Positions 15,458 to 24,817 of a DNA stretch of 30,367 nt are shown here, piece after piece. The notes beneath the pieces were generated by a model that saw nothing but the letters and a program-made list of their open reading frames with translations, did no database searches and had not been told where the DNA came from. Both the position numbers and the translations under genes were made by a program. The DNA comes from CAZPMC01 sp964587755 (GTDB taxonomy: Bacteria > Bacillota > Clostridia > Acetivibrionales > DTU013), in NCBI GenBank assembly GCA_964587755.1, contig CAZPMC010000027.1, positions 1-30,367 of the forward strand, read 5' to 3'. Numbering within the stretch: the first letter of the stretch is position 1; every line of letters starts with the position of its first letter.

Positions 15458-16192
15458 TCACTTATATTTAATAACAATGACGGTTATGTTGTCATCTCCG
15501 CCATTCCTTTTTGCAGCTTCAACCAGCTGCTCACAAGCCTCTTCGGGCTCATTTTCTTTCACCGTCTTCAAGATTTGCTCCGAACTGACCATGTTTGTCA
15601 GTCCGTCCGTACAAAGTACAAAGATATCGCCACTGTCGATTGTCATATTGGTTATATCGATATCTATTTCAAGAGAAGAGCCTATTGCTCTTGTGATAAT
15701 ATGTTTCTGAGGATGGTTTTCTGCCTCATCCCTTGTTATTGTACCCTTCTTTATCAGCTCTTCTATGTATGAATGATCTTCTGTAATCTGTCTGATATTT
15801 TCATCCCGGACAATATAAAGCCTGCTGTCCCCGACATGAGCCACAGTAATATCAGACTGTGTTACCACTGCCATCGTGAGCGTGGTGCCCATGCCGCTTG
15901 CCTCAGGCAGCTCAAGGGATTTTTGATAAACAGCGGCATTTGTTCCCTCAACGATTCTTTTTAAAGCCTCTGACCGTTTTTCAGGGAAAGCCAGGTTTTG
16001 TGAAGCCTGTTCTATAGAATCACTGATGTATTCGACTGCTACCCTGCTGGCAAGCTCACCGCATTTGTGCCCGCCCATGCCGTCAGCAACTATAAACGCA
16101 AAGTAACATGAATTGTCACCAACGATTATCTTAAAACTATCCTCATTTAACTCTCTTATTAAACCTCTGTCTGTTTTAGCAGCGTATTTCAA
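15458..16192 (-). CDS. stp: PP2C-family Ser/Thr phosphatase (Stp/PrpC type)
   Basis: 244 aa PPM phosphatase. Metal-binding motifs are in place: RELNEDSF (Asp near residue 17), VADGMGGHKCGE (about 35-46), LCTDGLTNMV (about 193-202) and GGDDNITVIVI at the C-terminus. The enzyme should reverse phosphorylation by the adjacent PASTA kinase. The gene follows rlmN after 14 nt and precedes prkC by 10 nt. There is no transmembrane segment, so it is cytoplasmic. Confidence 0.96.
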   Translation of the reverse strand: MKYAAKTDRGLIRELNEDSFKIIVGDNSCYFAFIVADGMGGHKCGELASRVAVEYISDSIEQASQNLAFPEKRSEALKRIVEGTNAAVYQKSLELPEASGMGTTLTMAVVTQSDITVAHVGDSRLYIVRDENIRQITEDHSYIEELIKKGTITRDEAENHPQKHIITRAIGSSLEIDIDITNMTIDSGDIFVLCTDGLTNMVSSEQILKTVKENEPEEACEQLVEAAKRNGGDDNITVIVIKYK

Positions 16193-16206
16193 GTTATCAA
16201 CACCCT

Positions 16207-17256
16207 CTAGAAGTTATCCGGAATATTCTCCTTTTCGCTTCTTCTTAGTTGTCCGCACGCAGCGTTTATATCAGAACCCAGCTCGCGCCGTATTGTAGTA
16301 TCTATTCCGTTATCATTAAGGAGCCTGGCGAAATTATTGATATGCATCCTGTCACTTTGTCTGTAGTTTATGCCTTCAACCGTATTAACAGGTATCAGGT
16401 TGACATAACACAGCATATCTTTAAGTTTCAAAGCTAGCTCCTTTGCATTCTCCGGCGAGTCATTGACTCCTTCAATCAATGCGTATTCAAATGATACCCT
16501 TCTCTTTGTCTTTACAGTATATATCTTACATGCTTCAATGATTTTGTCAATAGAGTAACGCCTTCCAATGGGCATTATAGCGGCTCTTATGCGGTCATTT
16601 GGAGCATGTAGGGAGACTGCCAGGTTTACCTGCATGTTTTCTTCTGGAAGCTTAAGTATCCCCGGCACAAGCCCGCATGTGGACACGGTCATATGCCTGT
16701 ATCCAATGTTTAAGCCCTCCGGTTCATGGGCCAGTCTTAAAAATTTAATAACATTATCATAATTGTCAAAAGGCTCTCCTATACCCATAATAACTATATT
16801 TCCAACTCTTACCCCACAGTCCTGTTGTATAGCCAATATTTGCTCAAGCATTTCCCCCGGCGTAAGGTTCCTTTTAAAGCCTGCAATGGTCGATGCACAA
16901 AAGCTGCACCCCATTTTGCAGCCCACCTGGGATGAAACGCAGATCGTATACCCGTGGTGGTATTTCATCAGCACGCTTTCAATAATATTTCCGTCTGCCA
17001 GCTCAAACAGATATTTAGTCGTTTCATCAATTTCAGATACAAGTTTTTTTCTTATATTTAGACATGTAAGGCGGGTAAAAAGTTTCAATTCCTCTCTAAA
17101 CTGCTTTGACAGATCCGTCATCTCATCAAAATCTCTTACACCTTTGGATATCCAGCTAAAAATCTGTTTTGCCCTGAATTTTTGCTGCCCCATGCTCTGA
17201 AGCAGCTCTTCAAGCTCCTTTATGTCCATGTCTGGAAGATATTTTTTCTCCATCAT
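16207..17256 (-). CDS. rlmN: Dual-specificity 23S rRNA/tRNA adenine C2-methyltransferase
   Basis: 349 aa radical SAM enzyme that methylates C2 of A2503 in 23S rRNA and A37 in some tRNAs. The cluster motif is C113-KMG-C117-SF-C120. A second conserved Cys in NAACGQLRRS near residue 337 is the methyl-carrying Cys. The SAM region GIGEPFDNYDNV and the N-terminal KFRAKQIFSWISKG helical domain are typical. The start is at one of two tandem ATG codons; AGGA lies 6-9 nt upstream. It sits between rsmB (6-nt gap) and stp. Confidence 0.97.
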   Translation of the reverse strand: MMEKKYLPDMDIKELEELLQSMGQQKFRAKQIFSWISKGVRDFDEMTDLSKQFREELKLFTRLTCLNIRKKLVSEIDETTKYLFELADGNIIESVLMKYHHGYTICVSSQVGCKMGCSFCASTIAGFKRNLTPGEMLEQILAIQQDCGVRVGNIVIMGIGEPFDNYDNVIKFLRLAHEPEGLNIGYRHMTVSTCGLVPGILKLPEENMQVNLAVSLHAPNDRIRAAIMPIGRRYSIDKIIEACKIYTVKTKRRVSFEYALIEGVNDSPENAKELALKLKDMLCYVNLIPVNTVEGINYRQSDRMHINNFARLLNDNGIDTTIRRELGSDINAACGQLRRSEKENIPDNF

Positions 17257-17262
17257 ATTTTC

Positions 17263-18606
17263 CTATCCTTTTCTTCTTATACGTGAAATAAAAAAGCCGT
17301 CCGTTCCGTCTATGTTTGGATAAAGCTGAAGCATACACCCCTTTGCACGGGTCGCAAGCTCAGCAGGCATAAACTTTTTTATATCATCAGCTTCAAAGTC
17401 CTCACTTTCCATCAAAAAATTATTTATAATGTCTTCATTTTCTTCCGGCAACACAGTACAAGTACTGTATACCAACACACCTCCTGGTTTTACCCATTTA
17501 GAAACATTTCTTATCAGCCGGCGCTGAAGTGACACTATGTCTTCTATATCCTTTGCTTTCCTTGACCATTTTATATCAGGCTTTCTTCTGATAATACCAA
17601 GACCTGTACAAGGAGCATCGAGGAGCACCTTGTCAAAAGCCCCCTCATAATCAGTATTGGGTTTGGAAGCATCAGTAAGCTTACTTTCTATAATATTAAT
17701 CCCCAGTCTTTCTGCTGATTCATCAATGAGCTTTAATTTGTGCTCGTGTACATCACATGCAATTATTTTCCCCTTATTCTCCATAAGCTGTGCCATGTGG
17801 GTAGCCTTCCCTCCAGGTGCACTGCAGGCATCCAGTACGAAATCACCGGCAATGGGATTTAGAGCTTTTGCTGCCAGCATAGAGCTCTCATCCTGAACCT
17901 GAAATAACCCGTTTTTAAAAGCTTCGAGCCTTCCGACCGATGCTGTGCTTTTTAGCACAACAGCCTCCTTCACGAAATTGCCGGGAACAGCCGATACCCC
18001 TTCCTCTTCAAGCTTTTCAATCAGCTCTTCAGGCGAAATCTTGAGTGTATTTGTCCGAACTGTCGTGTGCGGTGTGCTGTTTCCTGCATCAAGTAGTCCT
18101 TCTCCAAATTCCTCTCCGAAAACTCCCACTATTTTTTCAACAATCCATTTTGGATAAGAATAGGTTACAGAAAGATATCCTGTCAAATCGGTCTCTTTTG
18201 GCGGAACTGCTATATCGGCACCATTCTTCGCAATATTTCTTAAAACTGCATTGACAAAGCCGGCGGAAGCCCTATGGCCGTATCTTCTGGCCAGCTTAAC
18301 ACTTTCATTGCAGCTGGCGGATACAGGTACCTTCGTCATCTTTAATATTTGGTATGTCCCCAGTCTCAAGATATTTAAAATCCATGGTGAAAGCTTCTCA
18401 ATCTTTATGTTTGAATAGCCCGCTATTACTCTGTCAATAGTCAGCTTCCATTTGATACTTCCATAAACCAGCTCTGTTACAAAAGCTCTGTCAATGCTGC
18501 GCAGCTTCTCATCATCAAGATATTTATTCAGTGCAATATTTGCGTAAGCTCCCTTTTGGTTTATTTCATACATTACCTTTAGCGCTGCTTCTCTTGCATA
18601 ATCCAA
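17263..18606 (-). CDS. rsmB: 16S rRNA m5C967 methyltransferase
   Basis: 447 aa. An N-terminal NusB-like RNA-binding domain (about 1-135, AREAALKVMYEI, AFVTELVYGSIKW) precedes the SAM methyltransferase domain. It has motif I DACSAPGGKATHMAQL (about 261-276), the DAPCTGLG motif (motif IV Cys) and STCTVLPEEN (motif VI, catalytic Cys). This is the standard RsmB/Sun layout and length. It is placed between the DUF116 gene and rlmN. Confidence 0.96.
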   Translation of the reverse strand: MDYAREAALKVMYEINQKGAYANIALNKYLDDEKLRSIDRAFVTELVYGSIKWKLTIDRVIAGYSNIKIEKLSPWILNILRLGTYQILKMTKVPVSASCNESVKLARRYGHRASAGFVNAVLRNIAKNGADIAVPPKETDLTGYLSVTYSYPKWIVEKIVGVFGEEFGEGLLDAGNSTPHTTVRTNTLKISPEELIEKLEEEGVSAVPGNFVKEAVVLKSTASVGRLEAFKNGLFQVQDESSMLAAKALNPIAGDFVLDACSAPGGKATHMAQLMENKGKIIACDVHEHKLKLIDESAERLGINIIESKLTDASKPNTDYEGAFDKVLLDAPCTGLGIIRRKPDIKWSRKAKDIEDIVSLQRRLIRNVSKWVKPGGVLVYSTCTVLPEENEDIINNFLMESEDFEADDIKKFMPAELATRAKGCMLQLYPNIDGTDGFFISRIRRKG

Positions 18607-18630
18607 TAGATTTCTTAAGCCTCCCTGTAT

Positions 18631-19398
18631 TTACTTATGTTCTAAAATGCTTTCAAGCTTTTCCCTGAGCTTGTCAACCTCAACGGTTGTATTTAAGCAT
18701 GGCCCGTTAGGTCTTTTATTTAATACGCCCATCACAGGTATTTTACTCATGTCTGATATTCCAGAAGCCAAATCCCGTTCACACGCAACTGAAACAACCG
18801 CTTCAGGTTTCTCCTTTAAAATCACATTGCGTGCGGCAGTCCCTCCTGTCACCACCACCGTCTTTACACCCTTCTCATCTGCCATGTCCAATATCCCTCC
18901 AATACTACATTTCCCGCATCTCATGCAATTTGCAGTATTTCCAGTAATCTTGTAAGTACATTCCGAATTCTGTAAACAATGGGGCAGAAGCAAAAGTATT
19001 TTATCAGCACCCTTTAAGATATTGCATGAGGAAAGGTAAAGGTTGTTGATGTCAATATACAATCTTCTAATCAAATCTTTTTCGCTTTTTACAAGACCTG
19101 TGATAAAAAGAACAAAGGGTATAATAAACCTTAAGCCAAGCCTTACCGGTAGCTTAATTGCTCTTGTCACTCTTCTTTTTTTAACTGCAATATAAATTGA
19201 TAATGTAGATAACAAAACTACTGACATTAAAATTATTGCCGCCAAAATAGAAATTAACAGTATATTATTGTATACATCAACCGTAAATACATTGTACATA
19301 TATGTGAATACGGCGGCAATTGCACCTGTTATGGCAAACAATAGAAAGGAATATCCAATAAAGCTTTTCAGACTTTTATCCAAGAATTTCACCCACAT
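18631..19398 (-). CDS. DUF116-family membrane protein with Cys cluster
   Basis: About 255 aa from the ATG at 19398; GTG at 19392 and TTG at 19383 are also possible, and none has a strong ribosome site. Two membrane helices occupy about residues 14-36 and 44-66. The cytoplasmic DUF116 domain has Cys residues in the patterns PHC-x5-C, then NCMRCGKC, and later single Cys (ACERDL, GPCLNT). These look able to bind a metal or Fe-S cluster. The function is unknown. The gene overlaps the 3' end of fmt and is followed by rsmB, a conserved clostridial order. A role linked to translation is only an inference from neighbours. Confidence 0.85.
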   Translation of the reverse strand: MWVKFLDKSLKSFIGYSFLLFAITGAIAAVFTYMYNVFTVDVYNNILLISILAAIILMSVVLLSTLSIYIAVKKRRVTRAIKLPVRLGLRFIIPFVLFITGLVKSEKDLIRRLYIDINNLYLSSCNILKGADKILLLLPHCLQNSECTYKITGNTANCMRCGKCSIGGILDMADEKGVKTVVVTGGTAARNVILKEKPEAVVSVACERDLASGISDMSKIPVMGVLNKRPNGPCLNTTVEVDKLREKLESILEHK

Positions 19399-20344
19399 CC
19401 ATATTGTGTCCGCATTCACATATTCCCATTCTCCGGCAGTTTTCAAACTGCAGGGTATTAACCCGAAGACACCCGTCACCTGTAGCCACAATCATGTTTT
19501 CCTTAAATATTCTCAATATGGTACCAGGCTGCTTTTCTCTAGATAGCTCATTAAGACCTGCTTCTGGAGAATCAGCGGGACAAGCATCCAAAACAGTAGA
19601 TTTCCATATCTTCATCCTCGTACCCTTGTAGCATGTATAAGCTCCAGGCCAAGGATTTGTGCCTCTGATAAGATTATGAATTTCAACTGCGTTTTTACTC
19701 CAGTCTATAAGACCTGTTTCCTTAGTAATCATCGGAGCATAAACGGCCTTTGAGTGATCCTGGGGAGTTCTCTTAAGAGTGCCGTTTTCAAGCTGAGCAA
19801 GGGTTTCAAGCAATGTCTTTGCACCAAGCTCCTTTAATTTATCAAAAAGCTCTCCGCAAGTCATATCGAGGGGAATATTTATTTCCCGCATCAATAATAT
19901 GTCGCCGGTATCCATTCCTTCATCCATAAAAATAGTTGTTATTCCAGTCACAGTATCACCGTTAATCAACGCCCACTGTATGGGAGCAGCTCCTCTGTAC
20001 TTTGGCAGAAGGGAACCATGCACATTTATGCACCCCATCCTCGGTATGTCGAGTACAGCTTTTGTAAGAATTCTGCCGTATGCTGCAGTAACAATTAAAT
20101 CAGGCCCCAGGGCTTTTATTGAATTTGCAAACTCCTCTGTCCTGACCTTTGTAGGCTGAAGAATTGTATTTATTCCAAGCCTTTGAGCAGCTTCCTTTAC
20201 AGGAGGCGCTTTGAGGCAGCTTTGCTTTCTGCCGAATGGCTTATCAGGCTGGGTTACGACGCCGACAACATCATAACCGTTATTAACAAGTGCTTTAAGA
20301 CTCGGTACTGCAAAATCCGGCGTACCCATAAAAACTATTTTCAA
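19376..20344 (-). CDS. fmt: Methionyl-tRNA formyltransferase
   Basis: 322 aa. It formylates Met on initiator tRNA using 10-formyl-THF. The N-terminal Rossmann-like domain opens KIVFMGTPDFAVPSL and includes HGSLLPKYRGAAPIQW (about 107-122), with the formyl-folate site Asn-His and SLLPKYRG loop. GITTIFMDEGMDTGDIL is the next family block. The C-terminal domain starts at about residue 205 (INWSKNA-like LIDWSKNA). Its ATG abuts the def stop codon without a gap, so the two are coupled. DUF116 begins inside its 3' end. Confidence 0.97.
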   Translation of the reverse strand: MKIVFMGTPDFAVPSLKALVNNGYDVVGVVTQPDKPFGRKQSCLKAPPVKEAAQRLGINTILQPTKVRTEEFANSIKALGPDLIVTAAYGRILTKAVLDIPRMGCINVHGSLLPKYRGAAPIQWALINGDTVTGITTIFMDEGMDTGDILLMREINIPLDMTCGELFDKLKELGAKTLLETLAQLENGTLKRTPQDHSKAVYAPMITKETGLIDWSKNAVEIHNLIRGTNPWPGAYTCYKGTRMKIWKSTVLDACPADSPEAGLNELSREKQPGTILRIFKENMIVATGDGCLRVNTLQFENCRRMGICECGHNMDVGEILG

Positions 20345-20818
20345 TTACTTTTCTCCCCTCAATTCATCTTCACTAATAAAACGTACTACCTTATCCTTAA
20401 ACAGTATGCCATCAAGATGGTCAATTTCATGGCAAAGTGCAATTGCTAAAAGGCCTTCAGCCTCAATGACCCGACTGTTCCCTTCCCTGTCCAGGGCTTC
20501 AACCGTAACCTTAGCAGGTCTTATAACCTCCCCCCAAATACCAGGAATGCTAAGGCACCCTTCAGCCATGCATTGCTGTCCTGACTGGCTTTTTATTACT
20601 GGGTTGATTAATTCAATAAGGCCGTCCCCGATATCAACTAATGCAATTCTCTTTAATACACCGACTTGAGGTGCGGCAAGTCCTGCCCCGTTTGCATTGT
20701 ATAGAGTATCTGCCATGTCATCGAGCAGCATAATTATTTTCTCATCTATTTTTTCAACTTTTCTTGATTTCTTTCTTAATAATTCGTCTCCATCTTTTCT
20801 TATAATACGTATTGCCAT
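20345..20818 (-). CDS. def: Peptide deformylase
   Basis: 157 aa metalloenzyme that removes the N-formyl group from new proteins. All three motifs are present: GAGLAAPQ (44-51), EGCLS with metal ligand Cys88, and HEIDH with ligands His130 and His134 and catalytic Glu131. AGGAGG lies about 7 nt before the ATG. It is directly followed by fmt, pairing the enzymes that add and remove the formyl group. It has its own predicted promoter downstream of priA. Confidence 0.97.
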   Translation of the reverse strand: MAIRIIRKDGDELLRKKSRKVEKIDEKIIMLLDDMADTLYNANGAGLAAPQVGVLKRIALVDIGDGLIELINPVIKSQSGQQCMAEGCLSIPGIWGEVIRPAKVTVEALDREGNSRVIEAEGLLAIALCHEIDHLDGILFKDKVVRFISEDELRGEK

Positions 20819-20856
20819 ATCTCTACCTCCTGTTTCAAAGCAATATCAATCATATT

Positions 20857-20886
20857 ATTATATCAAATAGTGCCATTTTTCGGCAA
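20857..20886 (-). promoter_or_regulatory. Promoter between priA and def
   Basis: On the minus strand TTGCCG (20886-20881), 18 nt, then consensus TATAAT (20862-20857). The start would be about 30 nt before def. It could drive def to thiN independently of priA. Confidence 0.55.
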
Positions 20887-20891
20887 GTAGC

Positions 20892-23354
20892 CTACATCAT
20901 GCTCCCAGGGTTTATATCCATGTTTATATCAACCCGGCTCCTGTTCTTTTTTCCTCCTCTTTCCCTGCAGAACTTGTCTGATACAGAAGCCATTATATCT
21001 GCAAGTCTCTCCACTGAGCTACTCTTTATAACAATTCTCCATCTGTAACGGTTGCGCAGCTTTGAAATTGGCGGGCGCATGGGACCGGGCAAAATTTCGT
21101 CGCCTGATTCACGTTTAGAGTCCTGACAGATAAATGAATAAACCTCCCTTGCCTTTTCAAATGCATATTTATCGCTTAGTGAACTTACTACAATACAAGC
21201 AATGTTTGAAAAGGGCGGGTAGTTTAATCTTCTTCTTATATCTAACTCCTGTCTGTAGAATTCCTCATAATCATGGTTACAAGAACAGGTAATACTATAG
21301 TCATCTATATTATATGTCTGAATAACCGCCCGTCCCGGTAATGATCCTCTGCCTGCCCTTCCTGCTACCTGGGTCAAAAGCTGAAAGGTTCTCTCTGAGG
21401 CCCTGTAATCATCAATACCCAGCAGACTGTCAGCCGCTAATACGCCTACAAGAGTCACATTCGGGAAATCATGCCCCTTTGCCACCATTTGGGTTCCAAC
21501 AAGTATATTTATGTTTTCGTTGCGAAATGTATCTAAAATCTCCTCATGGGAGCGCTTACCCGAAGTAGTATCCATATCCATTCTAATCACAGAGCAGCCC
21601 GGGAAGTGTTTTTTTAGCTCCTCCTCCACCCTCTGCGTCCCTGTCCCAAACTGTCTTATTGCGCTGCTGCCGCATTTAGGGCAAACAGCCGGAAGCTTAA
21701 TGGTATACCCGCAGTAATGGCATAACAATCTGTTGTCTCCCAGGTGATATGTCATTGTTATATTGCATTCTTTACATTTTATCCTAAGACCGCAGCTTCT
21801 GCATAGAATAAAGGATGCAAACCCCCGTCTGTTAAGAAACAAAATAGTTTGTTCACCCTTAGCTATGTTTTTTTCGATTTCCTGAGAAAGCAGAGAGCTA
21901 AACATAGTACGGTTGCCGCTTTCCAGCTCCCGGCGCATGTCTGCCAAATGAATCTTCGGCATAACGTGGGCACTAACCCTCTTTTTCATTTTAATTAATC
22001 CTATCTCTTTGTCCAGTGCCCTGTGATATGTCACTATTGATGGTGTAGCCGAACCGTAGAGCAATAATGCACCTTCATGCATGCATCTTCTGACAGCAAT
22101 TTCATGGGCACTGTATTTGGGTGTTGTTTCTGATTTGTATGAATTTTCATGCTCTTCATCTATTATAATAATCCCGATATTCTCTAAAGGAGCGAAAACA
22201 GCTGACCTTGCTCCTACCACAACACTTACCGCACCACTTTTTATGAGCCTCCACTGATCATATCTTTCTCCGGGAGAAAGCCTGCTATGAAGGACCGCCA
22301 CATTTTCCCCGAACCTTCCCCTGAACCAGTCGACCATCTGGGGAGTCAGGGAAATTTCAGGCACAAGTGTAATAGCCTTTTTACCTGTGTCGAGCACATG
22401 CTGTATAAGCTGAAGATAAACTTCTGTTTTCCCACTGCCTGTAACACCGTGAAGAAGTATTTCTCGGAAGCGGCGGCTATCAAGAGCTTCATATGCTGCT
22501 TCCATCGCTTTTTTTTGTTCTGGTGTCAATTCCATAGGCAAGGTACTTGTTATCTGCCTATGCTTTAGAGGGTTTCTGTTTATCACAATATCCTGATAAT
22601 ATATATACCCATTCTTACATAGAGTATCCAATGTTGAAGCAGATACCCTTGCAAATCTTACAATATCTGAAACGGCAATAAATTCATTTTCTAAAAGCAT
22701 TTCTAAAACTCTTATTTGCTGAATCCTCTTAAGTGAGCCGCTTTCGATTTCTTCGAGCACATCTTCACGTTTCATTGCAAGGCTTGCTGCCTTAACTGTC
22801 TTTTTTTTCACCGCAGTAGAATACTGTTCATTTACCAAAACAATTCCCGCTGTCTCCAGATCTTTGATATGGCTATTAAAGCTGCTTTTAACACCTGATA
22901 GCTCTTTAAGTTCTTTAAATTCAAGTATTCCGTCATTTGACGAAAGGGTATCTACAATTGACTGTTTGCTTTTTGACAAGCCTTTGGCCTCATTCAACAG
23001 CTTTATAACCTTCAGGCTTTTTACACCTATCCCTGCCGGGAGCATGCATTTTATCGCCTGAGAATATGTACATAAATATCGCTCCTTCATCCAACAAGCC
23101 AAATCTATCATAGCTTCGGATAATACCGGTTCTTTATCTATTATTTTTTTTATGTATTTTAAATTTTTATAAGCAGAGCTCTGGGCAAATCCGATTACAT
23201 ATCCCTCTTTTAGGCTGTTGCCTCCCCCGAAGGGAACAATTGCCCTCACACCTGTCTTAATTGCCCCTTCCATATTCTCAGGCACAAGATAGTGGTACTG
23301 CTTATCAAAGTCACGAGTTGTCCCGCTTAGGACAACAACTGCCACTTTTCTCAT
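20892..23354 (-). CDS. priA: Primosomal replication-restart helicase PriA
   Basis: 820 aa. PriA recognises stalled forks and reloads the replicative helicase. An N-terminal DNA-binding domain is followed by a winged-helix region. The helicase core carries Walker A GVTGSGKTEVY (about 314-324), the DEEH box (IIDEEHENSY) and GSATPS. The zinc module has paired Cys in CRSCGLRIKCKEC and CHYCGYTIKLPAVCPKC. The helicase C domain ends with QVAGRAGRG. The length is slightly above the usual ~730-800. The first gene of the leftward run; 73 nt separate it from def. Confidence 0.96.
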   Translation of the reverse strand: MRKVAVVVLSGTTRDFDKQYHYLVPENMEGAIKTGVRAIVPFGGGNSLKEGYVIGFAQSSAYKNLKYIKKIIDKEPVLSEAMIDLACWMKERYLCTYSQAIKCMLPAGIGVKSLKVIKLLNEAKGLSKSKQSIVDTLSSNDGILEFKELKELSGVKSSFNSHIKDLETAGIVLVNEQYSTAVKKKTVKAASLAMKREDVLEEIESGSLKRIQQIRVLEMLLENEFIAVSDIVRFARVSASTLDTLCKNGYIYYQDIVINRNPLKHRQITSTLPMELTPEQKKAMEAAYEALDSRRFREILLHGVTGSGKTEVYLQLIQHVLDTGKKAITLVPEISLTPQMVDWFRGRFGENVAVLHSRLSPGERYDQWRLIKSGAVSVVVGARSAVFAPLENIGIIIIDEEHENSYKSETTPKYSAHEIAVRRCMHEGALLLYGSATPSIVTYHRALDKEIGLIKMKKRVSAHVMPKIHLADMRRELESGNRTMFSSLLSQEIEKNIAKGEQTILFLNRRGFASFILCRSCGLRIKCKECNITMTYHLGDNRLLCHYCGYTIKLPAVCPKCGSSAIRQFGTGTQRVEEELKKHFPGCSVIRMDMDTTSGKRSHEEILDTFRNENINILVGTQMVAKGHDFPNVTLVGVLAADSLLGIDDYRASERTFQLLTQVAGRAGRGSLPGRAVIQTYNIDDYSITCSCNHDYEEFYRQELDIRRRLNYPPFSNIACIVVSSLSDKYAFEKAREVYSFICQDSKRESGDEILPGPMRPPISKLRNRYRWRIVIKSSSVERLADIMASVSDKFCRERGGKKNRSRVDINMDINPGSMM

Positions 23355-23399
23355 TCAATTTCCTCTTTCCCAACTCATCTCAAAATGGTATACAACTTT

Positions 23400-23428
23400 A
23401 TTATACATCACTTTTACACTTGTGTTGA
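23400..23428 (-). promoter_or_regulatory. Possible promoter of priA
   Basis: On the minus strand TCAACA (23428-23423), 17 nt, then TATAAT (23405-23400). Four of six -35 bases match. The -35 overlaps that of the divergent tmcAL promoter. Confidence 0.4.
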
Positions 23429-23453
23429 ATCAAATCATTCTTTGTGCTATTTT
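23425..23453 (+). promoter_or_regulatory. Possible promoter of tmcAL
   Basis: TTGAAT (23425-23430), 17 nt, then TATTTT (23448-23453), about 25 nt before the expected ribosome-site region of tmcAL. Confidence 0.45.
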
Positions 23454-23484
23454 AACATTAAGACTTGGTTGCCGGAGGTAAAAA

Positions 23485-24750
23485 ATGAAGGTACTTGGAA
23501 TTGTAGCTGAATACAACCCCTTTCACAATGGACACCTGCACCATCTACAGACTTCCAAAGCTTCCTTGAATCCTGATTGTGTTGTCATAGTCATGAGCGG
23601 TAACTTCACCCAGCGTGGTGAGCCGGCTATTGCAGACAAATGGGCAAGGGCGGAAATTGCTCTTCTTTGCGGGGCAGACCTTGTTATCGAGCTTCCCTGT
23701 GTTTATGCAATGTCCAGTGCAGAATATTTTGCCTTCGGAGCCATAAAGCTTCTTGACAGTCTGGGGGCAGTAAATGTCCTTTGCTTCGGCAGCGAATCGG
23801 GAAGCATATCGGATTTGGATAATGTGGCTGAAATCCTGGTTGATGAGCCTAATGAATATAAAAATGCATTAAAGTCCCACATGTCTTTGGGTAAATCCTT
23901 CCCTGCTGCCCGGCAAGCAGCATTATCCGATTATTATAAATCTCAAGATTATCAGTGTGATTTATCCAGCCTTTTAAGAAGCTCCAACAATATTTTAGGC
24001 ATAGAATATTTAAAAGCCCTGAAACGTTTAAACAGTGCTATTGTACCAACAACCTTTAAAAGGGTTGGAAACCAATACAATTCAACCAATTTATCAGGTG
24101 AGCTTAGCAGTGCAACATCAATAAGAAAGGTCATATGGGAAAATAGCTGGCAGGTTGCAAGGCAGCTTATTAAAAACACTGTTCCACCTCAAACCTTATC
24201 TGTTTTGGACAGAGAGTTTGAGCTTGGAAGATTTCCTGTCGCTCCCCATCACTTTGAGACTGTTTTGCTCTCAAAGCTCAGAAGCATATCCTCTGAAGAA
24301 ATAAGTTACCTTCCTTACATGGAAGACGGTTTAGAAAACAGACTTAAACAAGCAGCCGATTCAGCCGGTTCCTATGAAGAGCTGGTAAATACAGTTTGCA
24401 CCCGGCGATATCCATTCACTAGAATACAAAGAATCCTGTTTAGTCTCCTAACCGGGCTTAAAAAAAGCGCCTTTGACAACTTCAATAAAAACGGCGGTCC
24501 TGCCTATATAAGGATTCTTGGCTTTAATGAGACTGGCAGGACGTTTCTTTCAGAAATAAGGGACGTTTCTTCACTTCCAATTATCACAAAAGCCGCAGAC
24601 TTTAAGAACTCCGACTTGCCTGGAGTGTCTGATATGCTCCAAATCGAATCAACTGCCACCGATCAATATGTGCTTGGATATAACAATCACTCTTTTAGGA
24701 TGTCAGGCAGTGAGTTTACAAGAAATATCTTATATAAAACCTTTTTTTAA
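23485..24750 (+). CDS. tmcAL: tRNA(Met) cytidine acetate ligase
   Basis: 421 aa. TmcAL activates acetate with ATP and acetylates C34 of elongator tRNA-Met. The N-terminal nucleotidyltransferase fold has GIVAEYNPFHNGH with the HxGH-type His14-N-G-His17, followed by VVIVMSGNFTQRGEPAI and SAEYFAFGA. The length matches the family, formerly called UPF0348/YlbM. A GGAGG ribosome site precedes the ATG. It is divergent from priA and followed by an unrelated membrane-protein gene. Confidence 0.93.
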   Translation: MKVLGIVAEYNPFHNGHLHHLQTSKASLNPDCVVIVMSGNFTQRGEPAIADKWARAEIALLCGADLVIELPCVYAMSSAEYFAFGAIKLLDSLGAVNVLCFGSESGSISDLDNVAEILVDEPNEYKNALKSHMSLGKSFPAARQAALSDYYKSQDYQCDLSSLLRSSNNILGIEYLKALKRLNSAIVPTTFKRVGNQYNSTNLSGELSSATSIRKVIWENSWQVARQLIKNTVPPQTLSVLDREFELGRFPVAPHHFETVLLSKLRSISSEEISYLPYMEDGLENRLKQAADSAGSYEELVNTVCTRRYPFTRIQRILFSLLTGLKKSAFDNFNKNGGPAYIRILGFNETGRTFLSEIRDVSSLPIITKAADFKNSDLPGVSDMLQIESTATDQYVLGYNNHSFRMSGSEFTRNILYKTFF

Positions 24751-24774
24751 ATGACTGGAAGGAATTTTTCCTAT

Positions 24775-24794
24775 TATATAGAAATATCTATATA
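24775..24794. repeat. AT-rich dyad upstream of the membrane-protein gene
   Basis: TATATAGA (24775-24782) and TCTATATA (24787-24794) are perfect inverted arms around AATA. It lies in the 67-nt gap before the gene at 24818. It may be an operator or simply AT-rich promoter DNA. Confidence 0.3.
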
Positions 24795-24817
24795 TAAGAT
24801 TATTATGGAGGTGCATT

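Noticed and set aside
19399..19491. 31-codon extension of the DUF116 protein into fmt
   Set aside because: It is the out-of-frame shadow of the conserved fmt C-terminus and has no ribosome site.
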